Assembly (NCBI RefSeq): GCF_002999235.1
Contig: NZ_CP027236.1
Location: 2,914,001-2,978,000, forward strand
DNA length: 64,000 nucleotides
Direction of reading: 5' to 3'
DNA from: Actinomyces sp. oral taxon 897
GTDB taxonomy: Bacteria > Actinomycetota > Actinomycetes > Actinomycetales > Actinomycetaceae
Part shown: piece after piece, positions 17,306 to 26,431 of the stretch
Numbering within the stretch: position 1 is the stretch's first letter
How the letters are laid out: each line of letters begins with the position of its first letter
The notes under the pieces: model-generated
The model's input: the letters and a program-made list of their open reading frames with translations, nothing else
Told to the model about the DNA's origin: nothing
Database searches by the model: none
Translations under genes and position numbers: made by a program

Positions 17306-19174
17306 TTGGGCGGCCCGGCAGCCACCCCGCAGGTGTGCAAGACTGGGCAGGTGCGAGAAGGCGATACCCTCACCACCCTCGGCGCGTGCGACCCCCTGGG
17401 GCCGGTGGCGCCGTCGGACCCCGCCAACGTCCTGGAGGACGTCTCGGACCCCGCCAGAGCCTCCGGTCCCACCAGGGCCCCGGACCCCACCCCTGCCCGG
17501 CCGCTCCCCGGCCGTGGGCGAGCCTCCGGTCCCACCGACGTCCTGCACGACCCCAAGCCCCGCGAGGAGTGCGGCGTGTTCGGCGTGTGGGCCCCGGGTG
17601 AGGAGGTCAGCCGCCTGACCTACTTCGGCCTGTACGCCCTCCAGCACCGCGGGCAGGAGTCCGCCGGGATCGCCACCACGGACGGGGTCAGCATCCGGGT
17701 CTACAAGGACCTGGGCCTGGTCTCCCAGGTGTTCGACGACAACACCCTGACCGGCCTGACCGGCCACCAGGCGGTAGGTCACGTGCGCTACGCCACGACC
17801 GGCGCCACCACCTGGGAGAACGCCCAGCCCATGCTCGGGCCCGTCTCCTCCTCCACCCTGGCCCTGACCCACAACGGCAACCTCACCAACACCCGCGAGC
17901 TCATGGAGGCGGTCTTCCGCACCTCCGGGGAGGACCTCACCGGTGAGCTCGGCCGCGGCTCCTCCACCGACACCGCCGTCCTGGCCTCCCTCATGAGCCT
18001 GGTGGCCGAGCGCGGGGAGGTGGACGGCTGGGACACCGCCGCCGACGTCGCCGAGGCCGGCATGGAACCGCCCGAGGACGTCGCCCGGGCGCAGGCCCCG
18101 CTGAGCGTGGAGCAGGCCGCCCGTCGCGTCCTGCCCATGCTGCGGGGCGCCTACAGCCTGGTCTTTATGGACGAGCGCACCCTCTACGCCGCCCGCGACC
18201 CCCACGGGGTGCGCCCCCTGGTCCTGGGGCGGCTGGAGCGCGGCTGGGTGGTGGCCTCCGAGACCGCCGCCCTGGACATCGTGGGCGCCACCTTCGTGCG
18301 TGAGGTCGAGCCCGGGGAGTTCCTCCGCATTGACGCCGACGGCGTGCGCTCCTGCCGGTTCGCCGTGGCCAAGCGGGCCGGCTGCGTGTTCGAGTACGTC
18401 TACCTGGCCCGCCCCGACACCCGTATCGCCGGGCGGAGCATTATCGCCGCCCGCAACGCCATGGGCGCCGCCCTGGCCCGGGAGTACCCAGTAGCGGCCG
18501 ACCTGGTCATCGCCACCCCCGAGTCCGGCACCCCCGCCGCCATCGGCTACGCCCAGGCCTCCGGCATCCCCTACGCCCAGGGGCTGGTCAAGAACGCCTA
18601 CGTGGGGCGCACCTTCATCCAGCCCACCCAGACCCTGCGCCAGCTCGGCATCCGCCTCAAGCTCAACCCGGTGCGCGAGGTCATTGAGGGCCAGCGCCTG
18701 GTGGTGGTGGACGACTCCATCGTGCGCGGCAACACCCAGCGGGCCCTGGTACGCATGCTGCGCGAGGCCGGGGCCGCCGAGATCCATGTCCGCATCTCCT
18801 CCCCGCCGGTGACGTGGCCCTGCTTCTACGGCATCGACTTCGCCACCCGCGCCGAGCTCATTGCCACCTCCATGAGCGTGGAGGAGGTCTGCCGGTCCAT
18901 CGGCGCCGACTCCCTGGGCTACCTCTCCGTGGAGGGCATGGTCCGGGCCACCGGGCAGGCGGCCTCCGAGCTGTGCATGGCCTGCTTCACCGGCTCCTAC
19001 CCCACGACCGTCCCCACCGGCGGCACCCCGGTCAGCTCCCTGCCCGTCTCCCACGTCCCCAGCGTCTACCGCCGTCGTCCGGACGGCGCCCCCGGCAGGG
19101 GCGGCACCAGCCGGGAGGTGAGCCGCCCCGACCTGGCCGCTGGCAGCCCCACGACCACCCCTCCGAGATCCTAA
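17306..19174 (+). CDS. purF: Amidophosphoribosyltransferase
   Basis: Catalyses the first committed purine step, transferring glutamine amide nitrogen to PRPP. The glutaminase domain begins at the nucleophile Cys in EECGVFGVWAP; FGLYALQHRGQESAGI follows. The PRPP motif VVVDDSIVRGNT is near residue 470. Cysteines in RAGCVFEY, WPCFYG and ELCMACF match the Bacillus-type Fe-S cluster subgroup. About 90 residues precede the nucleophile, longer than usual and Pro-rich; TTG at 17306 has GGGAGAG before it, but GTG at 17351 or a later start is possible. The stop is nine bases before purM. Confidence 0.95.
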   Translation: MGGPAATPQVCKTGQVREGDTLTTLGACDPLGPVAPSDPANVLEDVSDPARASGPTRAPDPTPARPLPGRGRASGPTDVLHDPKPREECGVFGVWAPGEEVSRLTYFGLYALQHRGQESAGIATTDGVSIRVYKDLGLVSQVFDDNTLTGLTGHQAVGHVRYATTGATTWENAQPMLGPVSSSTLALTHNGNLTNTRELMEAVFRTSGEDLTGELGRGSSTDTAVLASLMSLVAERGEVDGWDTAADVAEAGMEPPEDVARAQAPLSVEQAARRVLPMLRGAYSLVFMDERTLYAARDPHGVRPLVLGRLERGWVVASETAALDIVGATFVREVEPGEFLRIDADGVRSCRFAVAKRAGCVFEYVYLARPDTRIAGRSIIAARNAMGAALAREYPVAADLVIATPESGTPAAIGYAQASGIPYAQGLVKNAYVGRTFIQPTQTLRQLGIRLKLNPVREVIEGQRLVVVDDSIVRGNTQRALVRMLREAGAAEIHVRISSPPVTWPCFYGIDFATRAELIATSMSVEEVCRSIGADSLGYLSVEGMVRATGQAASELCMACFTGSYPTTVPTGGTPVSSLPVSHVPSVYRRRPDGAPGRGGTSREVSRPDLAAGSPTTTPPRS

Positions 19175-19183
19175 GGAGCCCCC

Positions 19184-20353
19184 ATGAGCCAGACCTCCCC
19201 CAAGACGCCCGACCGTCCTGGCCAGGGCATCACCTACGCCTCCGCCGGGGTGGACACCGCCGCCGGGGACCGCGCCGTCGAGCTCATGAGGGCGAGCGTG
19301 GCCGCCACCATGACCCCGGCCGTCGTCGGGGGGGTGGGCGGGTTCGCCGGCATGGTGGACGTCAGCGCCCTGCGCGACTACCGCCGTCCCCTGCTGGCCA
19401 CCTCCACCGACGGCGTGGGCACCAAGGTCGCCATCGCCCAGGCCCTCGGCGTCCACCACACCATCGGGGCGGACCTGGTGGGCATGGTGGTGGACGACAT
19501 TGTGGTGGTCGGGGCCCGCCCCCTGCTCATGACCGACTACATTGCCTGCGGCCACGTGGTCCCCGAGCGCATCGCCGACATCGTCCGCGGCGTGGCCACC
19601 GCCTGCGCCGCCGTGGGCACCCCCCTGCTGGGTGGGGAGACCGCCGAGCACCCCGGGCTCATGGGCCCCGAGGAGTACGACGTCGCCGGCGCCGCCACCG
19701 GCGTGGTGGAGGCCGACCGCGTGCTCGGCGCCGAGCGCGTGCGCCCCGGTGACGTCCTGGTGGCCATGGCCTCCTCCGGCCTGCACTCCAACGGCTACTC
19801 CCTGGTGCGGCGCGTCATCGAGCACGCCGGCTGGCAGCTGGGGCGGGTAGTCCCCGAGCTCGGACGCACCCTGGGCGAGGAGCTGCTGGAGCCCACCCGC
19901 CTGTACACCACCGCCTGCCTGGGCATGATCCAGGCCCTGCACGACCCCGGTGCCGAGCCGGGGCTCGGCGAGGGGGTGCGGGCCCTGAGCCACGTCACCG
20001 GCGGGGGCCTGGCCGCCAACCTCGCCCGGGTCCTGCCTGCCGGGACGGTAGCCGACGTGGACCGGGGGTCCTGGACGGTACCACCGGTCTTCGACGTGGT
20101 CCGGGCTGCGGGCTCGGTGCCGTGGGACGACCTGGAGGGGACCCTCAACCTGGGGGTCGGCATGGTCGCCGTCGTCGCGCCCGAGGCCCTCGATGACGCC
20201 CTGGCCGCCTCGCGGGCCGCCGGGATCCCCGCCTGGACCCTGGGGGCCGTCCACGCCGGGACGGACTACGTACCCCGGGGCCGGGTGGTGTCGGGCACCA
20301 AGGGGGTGGACGGCGGGGCCGTCGACGTCCACGGCACCTACCGCACCACCTGA
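19184..20353 (+). CDS. purM: Phosphoribosylformylglycinamidine cyclo-ligase
   Basis: A 389-residue PurM (AIR synthetase), ATP-dependent ring closure to aminoimidazole ribotide. Recognisable parts: ITYASAGVDTAAGDRAVELM, STDGVGTKVAIAQALG (ATP-binding region), GADLVGMVVDDIVVVGARPL, LLGGETAEHPG and SHVTGGGLAANLARVLP. Start ATG at 19184 follows AAGGAG. It forms an operon with purF as in many actinobacteria, and DUF3073 follows on the opposite strand, also a conserved neighbour. Confidence 0.96.
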   Translation: MSQTSPKTPDRPGQGITYASAGVDTAAGDRAVELMRASVAATMTPAVVGGVGGFAGMVDVSALRDYRRPLLATSTDGVGTKVAIAQALGVHHTIGADLVGMVVDDIVVVGARPLLMTDYIACGHVVPERIADIVRGVATACAAVGTPLLGGETAEHPGLMGPEEYDVAGAATGVVEADRVLGAERVRPGDVLVAMASSGLHSNGYSLVRRVIEHAGWQLGRVVPELGRTLGEELLEPTRLYTTACLGMIQALHDPGAEPGLGEGVRALSHVTGGGLAANLARVLPAGTVADVDRGSWTVPPVFDVVRAAGSVPWDDLEGTLNLGVGMVAVVAPEALDDALAASRAAGIPAWTLGAVHAGTDYVPRGRVVSGTKGVDGGAVDVHGTYRTT

Positions 20354-20599
20354 GGGCTCTTTCGGGGACGGGGCCCGCCCGGGGCAGGGTCCCAGGACGC
20401 CTCCTCGGGACGGCCAGGGGCCTCGGGTACGGGATCCGGGGGCACCTCCAGGGCACGGCGCCCCTGCCACGGTGGGTCCTGGCGGGGCCCGGGGCGGGGG
20501 CGGCACATGGTGCCAGGCCCCTACCCGGGCTGGCCCGGGGGCGCGCAGGCGCACGGCACCCCACGGCCCTCGTCGTGCGAGACGGCCTAGGAGAGGGTG

Positions 20600-20809
20600 C
20601 TAGCGTTTGCCCTGGTCGCCCCAATCATCGTCGTCGACGTTATACTTAGAGGCCAGCTCCTCGTAGTCGACCTCGTCAGTGTCCGGACCGGAGGACGCGG
20701 ACGAGGTCGAGAGCTCGCGCTCCAGCGCCGCGTAGTCAGTCTGGGGACTGAAGTACTTGAGCTTGCGGGCGACCTTGGTCGCCTTGGCCTTCTGACGGCC
20801 GCGCCCCAT
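20600..20809 (-). CDS. DUF3073 small protein
   Basis: A 69-residue protein beginning MGRGRQKAKATKVARKLKYF and ending in an acidic tail (KYNVDDDDWGDQGKR). This is the actinobacterial DUF3073 family, almost always found next to purM. Basic N-terminus plus acidic C-terminus suggests nucleic acid or protein binding, but no function is established that I know of. ATG at 20809 has GGAGG upstream; frames extending to 20950 are not supported. The 246-bp gap to purM holds only GC-rich sequence. Confidence 0.88.
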   Translation of the reverse strand: MGRGRQKAKATKVARKLKYFSPQTDYAALERELSTSSASSGPDTDEVDYEELASKYNVDDDDWGDQGKR

Positions 20810-21030
20810 AGGCTCGACCCCCTCCAACGTATCTCTTGGCGCGCACGTGGGCGCGCTCTCACTGGGCAAATGTGTCGTGGGGCTACCGTACATCGTTGGC
20901 CCCGGAATGCACCATTCAATGGGCCCCGGCGTGGACGTGTCGCGCGGCACGCACGGGCCCCGACGGCGAGACCGCCCTGCCCGACGACCCGTGGGTCGCC
21001 GGGCCCGGTGGCCGCCACCGGACGAAGGTC

Positions 21031-21372
21031 CTAGCGGCGCAGGGCCTTGACCAGGGCGACGGTGCTCAGGATCGCCAGGCTCGCGGCCAGGCCGGTCAGG
21101 AGCGACAGGGAGGCCGGGTCGCCGTCGCGCGCGTCGTCGACCAGGCGGGTGGCCCTGGCCTTGAGACGCTGCGGGCTCAGGGCCTCGGTGACGCGGGTGC
21201 GGATCCGGGTGACCCGGCTGCTGACGGCCTCGCTGGCCATGGCCTTGACGTGGGCGGGGGCGATGAACTCGCCCAGGGCCTGGGCGTCGGCCAGCAGGGC
21301 GGCCCGGCGCCTGGCCAGGTCGGCCTCGACGTCCTGGGGGCCCGAGGGCGGTCCGGCTGGGGTGGTGCTCAT
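21031..21372 (-). CDS. DUF3618 family protein
   Basis: A 113-residue protein with DVEADLARRRAALLADAQAL near the N-terminus (the DUF3618 pattern), a basic helical middle and one C-terminal membrane helix (about residues 85-108, LTGLAASLAILSTVALVKAL). It is the second gene of a pair: its ATG at 21372 overlaps the stop of the holin-like gene (ATGA). DUF3618 and this holin-like family occur together in actinobacteria and are presumed envelope proteins; function unproven. Confidence 0.78.
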   Translation of the reverse strand: MSTTPAGPPSGPQDVEADLARRRAALLADAQALGEFIAPAHVKAMASEAVSSRVTRIRTRVTEALSPQRLKARATRLVDDARDGDPASLSLLTGLAASLAILSTVALVKALRR

Positions 21373-21836
21373 GAGTCGCTCTCCTTGTCCCTGGTCAGGC
21401 CCGTGGTCACGGCCGTCTTGACGGCCTGGAGGTCGTCGCGCAGCTGGGCCGGCGTGTCCTTGAGGCCGTCGGCCTGGGCCTTGGCCTGCTGCAGGCGCTT
21501 GAGACCGGTGACGGCCAGGGGGATGGCGACCAGGAGCAGGACCAGTACCACAATGAGGGAGGCGGCCCACGCGGGCAGCACCAGGCTCAGGGCCTGGGCG
21601 GCCGCGGTCAGCAGGAAGCCCAGGGCGAACAGGAACAGGATCCCGGAAACGCTCAGGAGGGTGGCGCCGAGCCCGCCCACCTTGGCCAGGCGCTGGAGCC
21701 TGGCCTTGGCCAGGGAGATCTCACCGCGGAGGATCCCCATCATGTTGTCTGACATCCGGGCGAGGAGCTCGCCGAGCCCGGGCTGGGGCGCAGTGTCCTG
21801 TGGCGGGTGCGGGGGTGCGGGGGACTGCTGACTCAT
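21369..21836 (-). CDS. Phage-holin-family (superfamily III) membrane protein
   Basis: A 155-residue protein with a Pro/Gln-rich start, an amphipathic helix around ISLAKARLQRLAKVGG, two adjacent membrane helices (about residues 57-82 and 87-110) and a Lys-rich C-terminus. This matches the chromosomal actinobacterial holin-like family (putative actinobacterial holin-X), which despite the name is not tied to prophage. Start ATG at 21836. It is coupled to the DUF3618 gene. Confidence 0.75.
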   Translation of the reverse strand: MSQQSPAPPHPPQDTAPQPGLGELLARMSDNMMGILRGEISLAKARLQRLAKVGGLGATLLSVSGILFLFALGFLLTAAAQALSLVLPAWAASLIVVLVLLLVAIPLAVTGLKRLQQAKAQADGLKDTPAQLRDDLQAVKTAVTTGLTRDKESDS

Positions 21837-21898
21837 CTGCGAACCTTTGACGTGACGGTGGTCGGCCGCGGGGCGGCCGGGCGCGTGATGGGCACAAG

Positions 21899-21912
21899 GT
21901 TCTCACGAACAG
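21899..21912 (-). repeat. Isolated fragment of the 22-bp family-1 unit
   Basis: GTTCTCACGAACA matches the inverted family-1 unit for 13 bases, alone, in the gap between the holin-like gene and the ABC exporter. The match is short and may be chance. Confidence 0.3.
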
Positions 21913-21994
21913 GTCCCTACGTGCAGCCCCGTCCCCGGCCGGGCCGGGCGGAGACCGGGACACGCCGGGGGCGGGCCGGGGGCGGGCCGGGCGC

Positions 21995-23728
21995 CTACCC
22001 CTGGTTCCAGGCCCGCCACAGGGAGGCGTACTCCCCGCCCGCCGCCACGAGCTCGTCGTGGGTGCCCAGCTCCACGATCCGCCCGTCCATGACCACGGCC
22101 ACACGGTCGGCGTCGGCGGCGGTGTAGAGGCGGTGCGCCACCTCCACCACCGTGCGCCCGGCCAGGGTCGTGGACAGGGTCCGCTCCAGGACGCGGGCGG
22201 CCCGGGGATCCAGCAGGCTGGTCGCCTCGTCCAGGACCAGGGTGTGGGGGTCCAGGAGGACCAGGCGGGCCAGGGCGAGCTCCTGGGCCTGGGCGGGGGA
22301 GAGCGCGAGGTGCCCTGAGCCCACGAGGGTGTCCACGCCCTCGGGCAGGGCCCGCACCCAGTCCATGGCACCAATGGCCTCCAGGGCGCCGGTGACCGTG
22401 GCCGCGTCGGCCTGGGGGCGGGCCAGGCGCACGTTGTCCGCCACGGAGCCGGAGAACACGTGGTGCTCCTGGGTGATGAGGGCCACGTTGCGTCGCAGCT
22501 CGGCCTCGGACAGGTCGGTCAGGCTCACCCCGCCCACGCTCACGGTCCCGGACGTCGGCGGGTTGATGCCGGCGAGCATGCGTCCCAGGGTGGACTTCCC
22601 GCTCCCGGAGGGGCCGACGACGGCGAGCCGCTCCCCGGGCACGAGGTCCAGGCTCACGTCGTGGAGGACCTCGTGGCCCTCCCGGTAGGAGAAGCACACG
22701 CCCTCCAGGCGCACCTGCGTGCCCTGGGGCACCTGACCGGTGGGGACCCGGTCCGGTGCCACCTCCTCCACCCCCAGGATGCGTGACAGGGAGGCCTGGG
22801 CCACCTGGACCAGGTCGATCCAGAACATGAGCTGGCCGATCGGCTTGCGCAGCTCCATGGCGTAGAGGGCCACCGTGGTGATGGCGCCCAGGCCCACCAC
22901 GCCCCGGGAGGCCAGGAAGGCGCCCCACAGGAGGATGACCACCACCGGGGCGCGCCACGCCACGTCCAGGACCAGGTACAGCCGACGACGCAGCCAGACC
23001 CCCAGGTGCTCCAGGGACCACGCCTCGGCCACGGCCCTCTGCACGGCCTCCTGACGGCGCTGGCCCAGGGCCAGGGCGTCCACCGTCTGGGCGTGCTCGA
23101 CGGTCTCGGTCACCGTGCCGTTGATACGGGCCGTCGCGGCGGAGCCCGCCCGGTAGGTGGGGATGGCCACGGGCAGGTACCAGCGCATCATCCCCCACAC
23201 CGGTGGCGCCACCACGAGCAGCCCCAGGGCCAGGAGGGGGCTGGAGACGGTGGCCGCCACGATGGTGAGCACGATGGTGACCACGCAGACCAGGATCTGC
23301 GGCACGCCGGTGCGCACCAGGAACTCGATACGGGAGATGTCCGTGGTGGTGCGACCCACCAGGTCCCCGGTGCCCGCGGACTCCACGGCGCTCAGGGGCA
23401 GGTGGACCACCCGGTTCATCATGCGCTCGCGCAGGTCGGCGAAGACCGACTCGCCCAGGACGCGCGCCCGCATCTGGGCGTAGCGGTTGATGACCGCGCC
23501 CGCCACCGTGACCACCACAATGGCCCCCACCACCCGGTCCACGTAGCCGGTGGTGGCGGTCCCGCCCGAGACGCGGGTGACGAGCCGCCCCAGGAGCTGG
23601 GGGGCCACCAGGGTGGACAGGACCGCGACGACCTGCAGGGTGAGGACCCCCGCGAGGCGCCACCGGTAGGAGAGCATGATGCCCAGGGTCTTGCGCAGGG
23701 CCACCGGGCCGGGGGCGACGGGCAGCAT
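21995..23728 (-). CDS. ABC exporter half-transporter, catalytic partner
   Basis: A 577-residue half-transporter: membrane domain (about 1-320, six helices) and ATPase domain (about 338-577). Walker A is canonical, VGPSGSGKST (371-380); Walker B LVLDE (497-501) and the H-loop His in VAHRL (532) are intact. The signature LSGGQ is replaced by LSPAQ (476-480). It overlaps the partner gene by one base (TGATG), so the two surely form a heterodimer, of the multidrug or lipid exporter type. Substrate unknown. ATG at 23728; the frame extending to 24484 is shadow. Confidence 0.9.
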   Translation of the reverse strand: MLPVAPGPVALRKTLGIMLSYRWRLAGVLTLQVVAVLSTLVAPQLLGRLVTRVSGGTATTGYVDRVVGAIVVVTVAGAVINRYAQMRARVLGESVFADLRERMMNRVVHLPLSAVESAGTGDLVGRTTTDISRIEFLVRTGVPQILVCVVTIVLTIVAATVSSPLLALGLLVVAPPVWGMMRWYLPVAIPTYRAGSAATARINGTVTETVEHAQTVDALALGQRRQEAVQRAVAEAWSLEHLGVWLRRRLYLVLDVAWRAPVVVILLWGAFLASRGVVGLGAITTVALYAMELRKPIGQLMFWIDLVQVAQASLSRILGVEEVAPDRVPTGQVPQGTQVRLEGVCFSYREGHEVLHDVSLDLVPGERLAVVGPSGSGKSTLGRMLAGINPPTSGTVSVGGVSLTDLSEAELRRNVALITQEHHVFSGSVADNVRLARPQADAATVTGALEAIGAMDWVRALPEGVDTLVGSGHLALSPAQAQELALARLVLLDPHTLVLDEATSLLDPRAARVLERTLSTTLAGRTVVEVAHRLYTAADADRVAVVMDGRIVELGTHDELVAAGGEYASLWRAWNQG

Positions 23729-25734
23729 CAGGCCTCCACCTCCTCGCCAGCGGCCCGGGCGACCACGGCACGGTAGGCCAGGGCGTCCGGGTCGCCGCGT
23801 CGGGCCTGGGCCAGCAGGTCCCGGTGGGTCCCCGTGGTCCTCACGGTGCCGTCCTCCCTCAGGAGAGCGACGGCGTCGCAGGCCTCCAGCACCAGGGGGG
23901 ACTCGGTGACGACCACCGTGGTGCGTCCGCAGCGGGCCCGGCGGAGGCGTCGGGCGACCCGGGACTCCGTGTGGGAGTCCAGGGCGCTGGTGGGCTCCAC
24001 CAGGACGAGGGTGGGGGCCTCGGTCAGGAGGGCCCGCGCCAGGGCCACGCGCTGGCGCTGGCCCCCCGAGAGCGACCGGCCCTTCTCCGTGATCATGCCC
24101 GCCAGGCCCGCCTCCAGGGAGGACAGGACGTCCCCGGCGTCGGCCACCTCCAGGGCGGCCAGGAGGCGCTCGTCGCCCTCGGCGTGGGCGGGGGCCTGGT
24201 GGACCTGCTGGTCCGCGGCCGCCACCCCGACGCGGGAGGCCTCGGCGCGGACGAGGTCCAGGAGGCTTGAGGGTCGGGCCCCCAGGGGGCGGCGGGCGTC
24301 GAGGGCCTCGCGCAGGGTCCCGGTGAAGAGCTCGGCGGTGGCCCCGGACACCACCACGGAGGCCCGCACCTGCGCCAGGGGCATGTCGGTCAGGGGCCGC
24401 CCGGCCAGCGTGACCCGGCCCTGGCCGTCGTCGAAGCGGCCCAGGCGGGTGGCCAGGGCGGCGGAGGCGTCCGGGTCCGCGCATACCACGGCGGTCATGG
24501 CCCCGGGGGCCAGGACCAGTCCCGAGGTCTCGTCCACGATCGTCCCGGTGAGAGGGTCGGCGCAGGTCGCGTCGAGGTCCTCACGCTCGGCCGCGCTGCC
24601 CGCGGCCGGGGCCACCGCCAGGACCCGGGCGAGCTTGCGCAGCCCCACGCGGGCGCGGGCCAGCTCCTGGACCGTCTCGGAGAACACCCACAGGGGCCAG
24701 GACAGGTAGGCGGTGTAGCCGTAGAAGGTGACCAGCCCGCCCGCGCTCAGGTGACCCGCCAGGGCCTGGCGCGCGGAGGCCCAGATGACCACCGCCACGA
24801 AGAGGCCCGGCAGGAGCACCTGGAGGCTCATGAGCACGGACTGGACCCCGGCCACCTCGACGCCCCGGCGGCGCAGCTCCTGGGAGGCGTCCCGGTAGCG
24901 GCGGGCGAAGACCTCCTCGCCGCCGATCCCCCGCAGGATGCGCAGGCCCGCGACGGCGTCGGTGGTGATGGTGGTGAGGGCGGACTGGGCCTCGCGCTGG
25001 ACGTTCTGGCGCCTCTGGAGGGGGCTGACCAGGCGGGTGGTGATCCAGGCGGTCAGGGGCATGCCCACCAGGACGACGAGCCCCAGGGTCACCGAGGTAC
25101 GCAGCATGAGGACCGCCACCACCAGGAAGGAGAGGGCCGCCCCGATCAGCTGGGGGAGGCGTTCGTAGAACACGCCGATGGACTCGGCGTCGGCGGCCAC
25201 GACGGCGGCGACCTCCCCGGTGGAGACCTGGCGGGGCAGGGCGGCGCCCACGTGGGCGGCATGGCGCCCCACGAGGCGCTGGACGTCGAAGGCCGTCCGC
25301 ATCCACACGTGGGCGGCCAGGTACATGGCCATGGTGTCGGCGACGGCGTAGAGGCAGAACAGCCCCAGGAGGGTGAGGCTGAGCAGCCACACGCGCCGGC
25401 TCAGCCCGTCACCGACCCCGGAGTCCAGGGCCAGGCCCAGGAAGGTGGGGACGGTGGCCTGGATGACGGCGGCGACGGTGGCGGCCAGGGTGGCGGCCAG
25501 GAGGATGCCGGTGCTGCGGCGGGCCAGCCAGGCCAGGAGGTGGCGGGTGGCGCGGGTGGCGGCGTCGGGCCCCGCGGGGTCGGCCGGGGGCTCGGGCAGG
25601 GGTGCGTCGGCCTGGGGCAGGTAGCGTGGCGAGGTCTGCGGGACGCGGAGGCGCTCGTAACGCCTGGAGGGCGTCGGGCGCGGTGCCCTGGGCGGGGTCG
25701 GGCGTGGTGGCGGGGTGGTACGAGGCGGCGTCAT
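23728..25734 (-). CDS. ABC exporter half-transporter, degenerate ATP-site partner
   Basis: A 668-residue half-transporter with a Pro/Arg-rich 60-residue N-terminus, membrane domain (about 65-360) and ATPase domain (about 395-640). Where Walker A should be it reads CADPDASAA (418-426), with no Gly-Lys-Ser/Thr. Walker B is LVLVE (576-580), missing the Asp, and the H-loop His is Glu (611). The signature LSGGQ (555-559) is perfect. Only the composite site using the partner's Walker A and this LSGGQ can hydrolyse ATP. ATG at 25734. Confidence 0.9.
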   Translation of the reverse strand: MTPPRTTPPPRPTPPRAPRPTPSRRYERLRVPQTSPRYLPQADAPLPEPPADPAGPDAATRATRHLLAWLARRSTGILLAATLAATVAAVIQATVPTFLGLALDSGVGDGLSRRVWLLSLTLLGLFCLYAVADTMAMYLAAHVWMRTAFDVQRLVGRHAAHVGAALPRQVSTGEVAAVVAADAESIGVFYERLPQLIGAALSFLVVAVLMLRTSVTLGLVVLVGMPLTAWITTRLVSPLQRRQNVQREAQSALTTITTDAVAGLRILRGIGGEEVFARRYRDASQELRRRGVEVAGVQSVLMSLQVLLPGLFVAVVIWASARQALAGHLSAGGLVTFYGYTAYLSWPLWVFSETVQELARARVGLRKLARVLAVAPAAGSAAEREDLDATCADPLTGTIVDETSGLVLAPGAMTAVVCADPDASAALATRLGRFDDGQGRVTLAGRPLTDMPLAQVRASVVVSGATAELFTGTLREALDARRPLGARPSSLLDLVRAEASRVGVAAADQQVHQAPAHAEGDERLLAALEVADAGDVLSSLEAGLAGMITEKGRSLSGGQRQRVALARALLTEAPTLVLVEPTSALDSHTESRVARRLRRARCGRTTVVVTESPLVLEACDAVALLREDGTVRTTGTHRDLLAQARRGDPDALAYRAVVARAAGEEVEA

Positions 25735-25902
25735 CGTGGTTGGCAGGCTACTCCGGGGTGTGTCCCTGCGTCGCCCCGGCCCGCCCTGTCCCGCCCGGCC
25801 AGCGGCCTTGGGCCCGGTAACGGCCCCGGCCCTCCCCGGGCCCGGTCGCAGCGGTCCCGTCCCGCCCGAGGCGGGCCGTGAGCGGTGTCACGTGAGATCG
25901 AT

Positions 25903-25932
25903 TTGCGCTTCCCGATTCCGGACCCTTAGTGT
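25903..25932 (+). promoter_or_regulatory. Promoter of the tRNA cluster
   Basis: TTGCGC (25903-25908) and TAGTGT (25927-25932) are 18 bp apart, 39 bases before tRNA-Glu. Confidence 0.6.
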
Positions 25933-25970
25933 TCTACCCGTTCCAGGCGCGGCAACGCCAAGGGCTTCTG

Positions 25971-26046
25971 GCCCCCATCGTCTAGCGGCCCAGGACCCCG
26001 CCCTTTCACGGCGGTAGCACGGGTTCGAATCCCGTTGGGGGTACCA
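25971..26046 (+). tRNA. tRNA-Glu (TTC)
   Basis: A complete cloverleaf: acceptor GCCCCCA pairs with TGGGGGT, the anticodon loop CTTTCAC gives TTC, and the T-arm is GGGTTCGAATCCC. The discriminator A is at 26043 and CCA is encoded at 26044-26046. Confidence 0.97.
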
Positions 26047-26078
26047 TCCGTGCCAGTGGAGCACAGTTTCATATCAAT

Positions 26079-26152
26079 GGCCTCGTGGCGCAGTTGGTTA
26101 GCGCGCCGCCCTGTCACGGCGGAGGTCGCGGGTTCAAGTCCCGTCGAGGTCG
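26079..26152 (+). tRNA. tRNA-Asp (GTC)
   Basis: Acceptor GGCCTCG pairs with CGAGGTC, the anticodon loop CTGTCAC gives GTC, and the T-arm is GGGTTCAAGTCCC. CCA is not encoded. Confidence 0.97.
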
Positions 26153-26161
26153 CGGATTGGT

Positions 26162-26191
26162 CGGCCCGGTCAGCAGTGATCGGGCCGGTCT
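26162..26191 (+). terminator. Hairpin between tRNA-Asp and tRNA-Phe
   Basis: CGGCCCG and CGGGCCG pair around GTCAGCAGTGAT. It may be a processing site or a weak terminator. Confidence 0.45.
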
Positions 26192-26199
26192 CGTCCCAC

Positions 26200-26275
26200 G
26201 GCTCTGTAGCTCAGTTGGTAGAGCGTTCGACTGAAAATCGAAAGGTCACCGGATCGACGCCGGTCGGAGCCACCA
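26200..26275 (+). tRNA. tRNA-Phe (GAA)
   Basis: Acceptor GGCTCTG pairs with CGGAGCC (one G-T), the anticodon loop CTGAAAATC gives GAA, and the T-arm contains GGATCGACGCC. CCA is encoded at 26273-26275. Confidence 0.96.
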
Positions 26276-26307
26276 GGCCCCTGGAACCCACAAGGATCCA
26301 GGGGCCT
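26275..26307 (+). terminator. Terminator after tRNA-Phe
   Basis: AGGCCCCTGGA (26275-26285) and TCCAGGGGCCT (26297-26307) form a perfect 11-bp stem followed by TTCA. Confidence 0.75.
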
Positions 26308-26419
26308 TCACTGTGTGGCGCGTGCGCCGGGGCGCGGTGGCGTATGTGCTGGGTCACGCACCGGCCCGGTGTGTCCTAGACCCGGGCGAGGCCTGCGCCG
26401 GGGGCCTGCCCCCGGCCCC

Positions 26420-26425
26420 TAGGGT
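26420..26425 (+). promoter_or_regulatory. Leaderless -10 of the MscS gene
   Basis: TAGGGT ends six bases before ATG 26432. Confidence 0.45.
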
Positions 26426-26431
26426 GAGCCC

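Noticed and set aside
17222..20554. 1110-codon minus-strand open frame antisense to purF-purM
   Set aside because: It is a GC-rich shadow frame (Gly/His/Val-rich, no domain) lying over two certain genes.
21369..21836. Prophage based on the holin-like gene
   Set aside because: This holin-like family is a normal chromosomal pair with DUF3618 in actinobacteria; no other phage gene is nearby.
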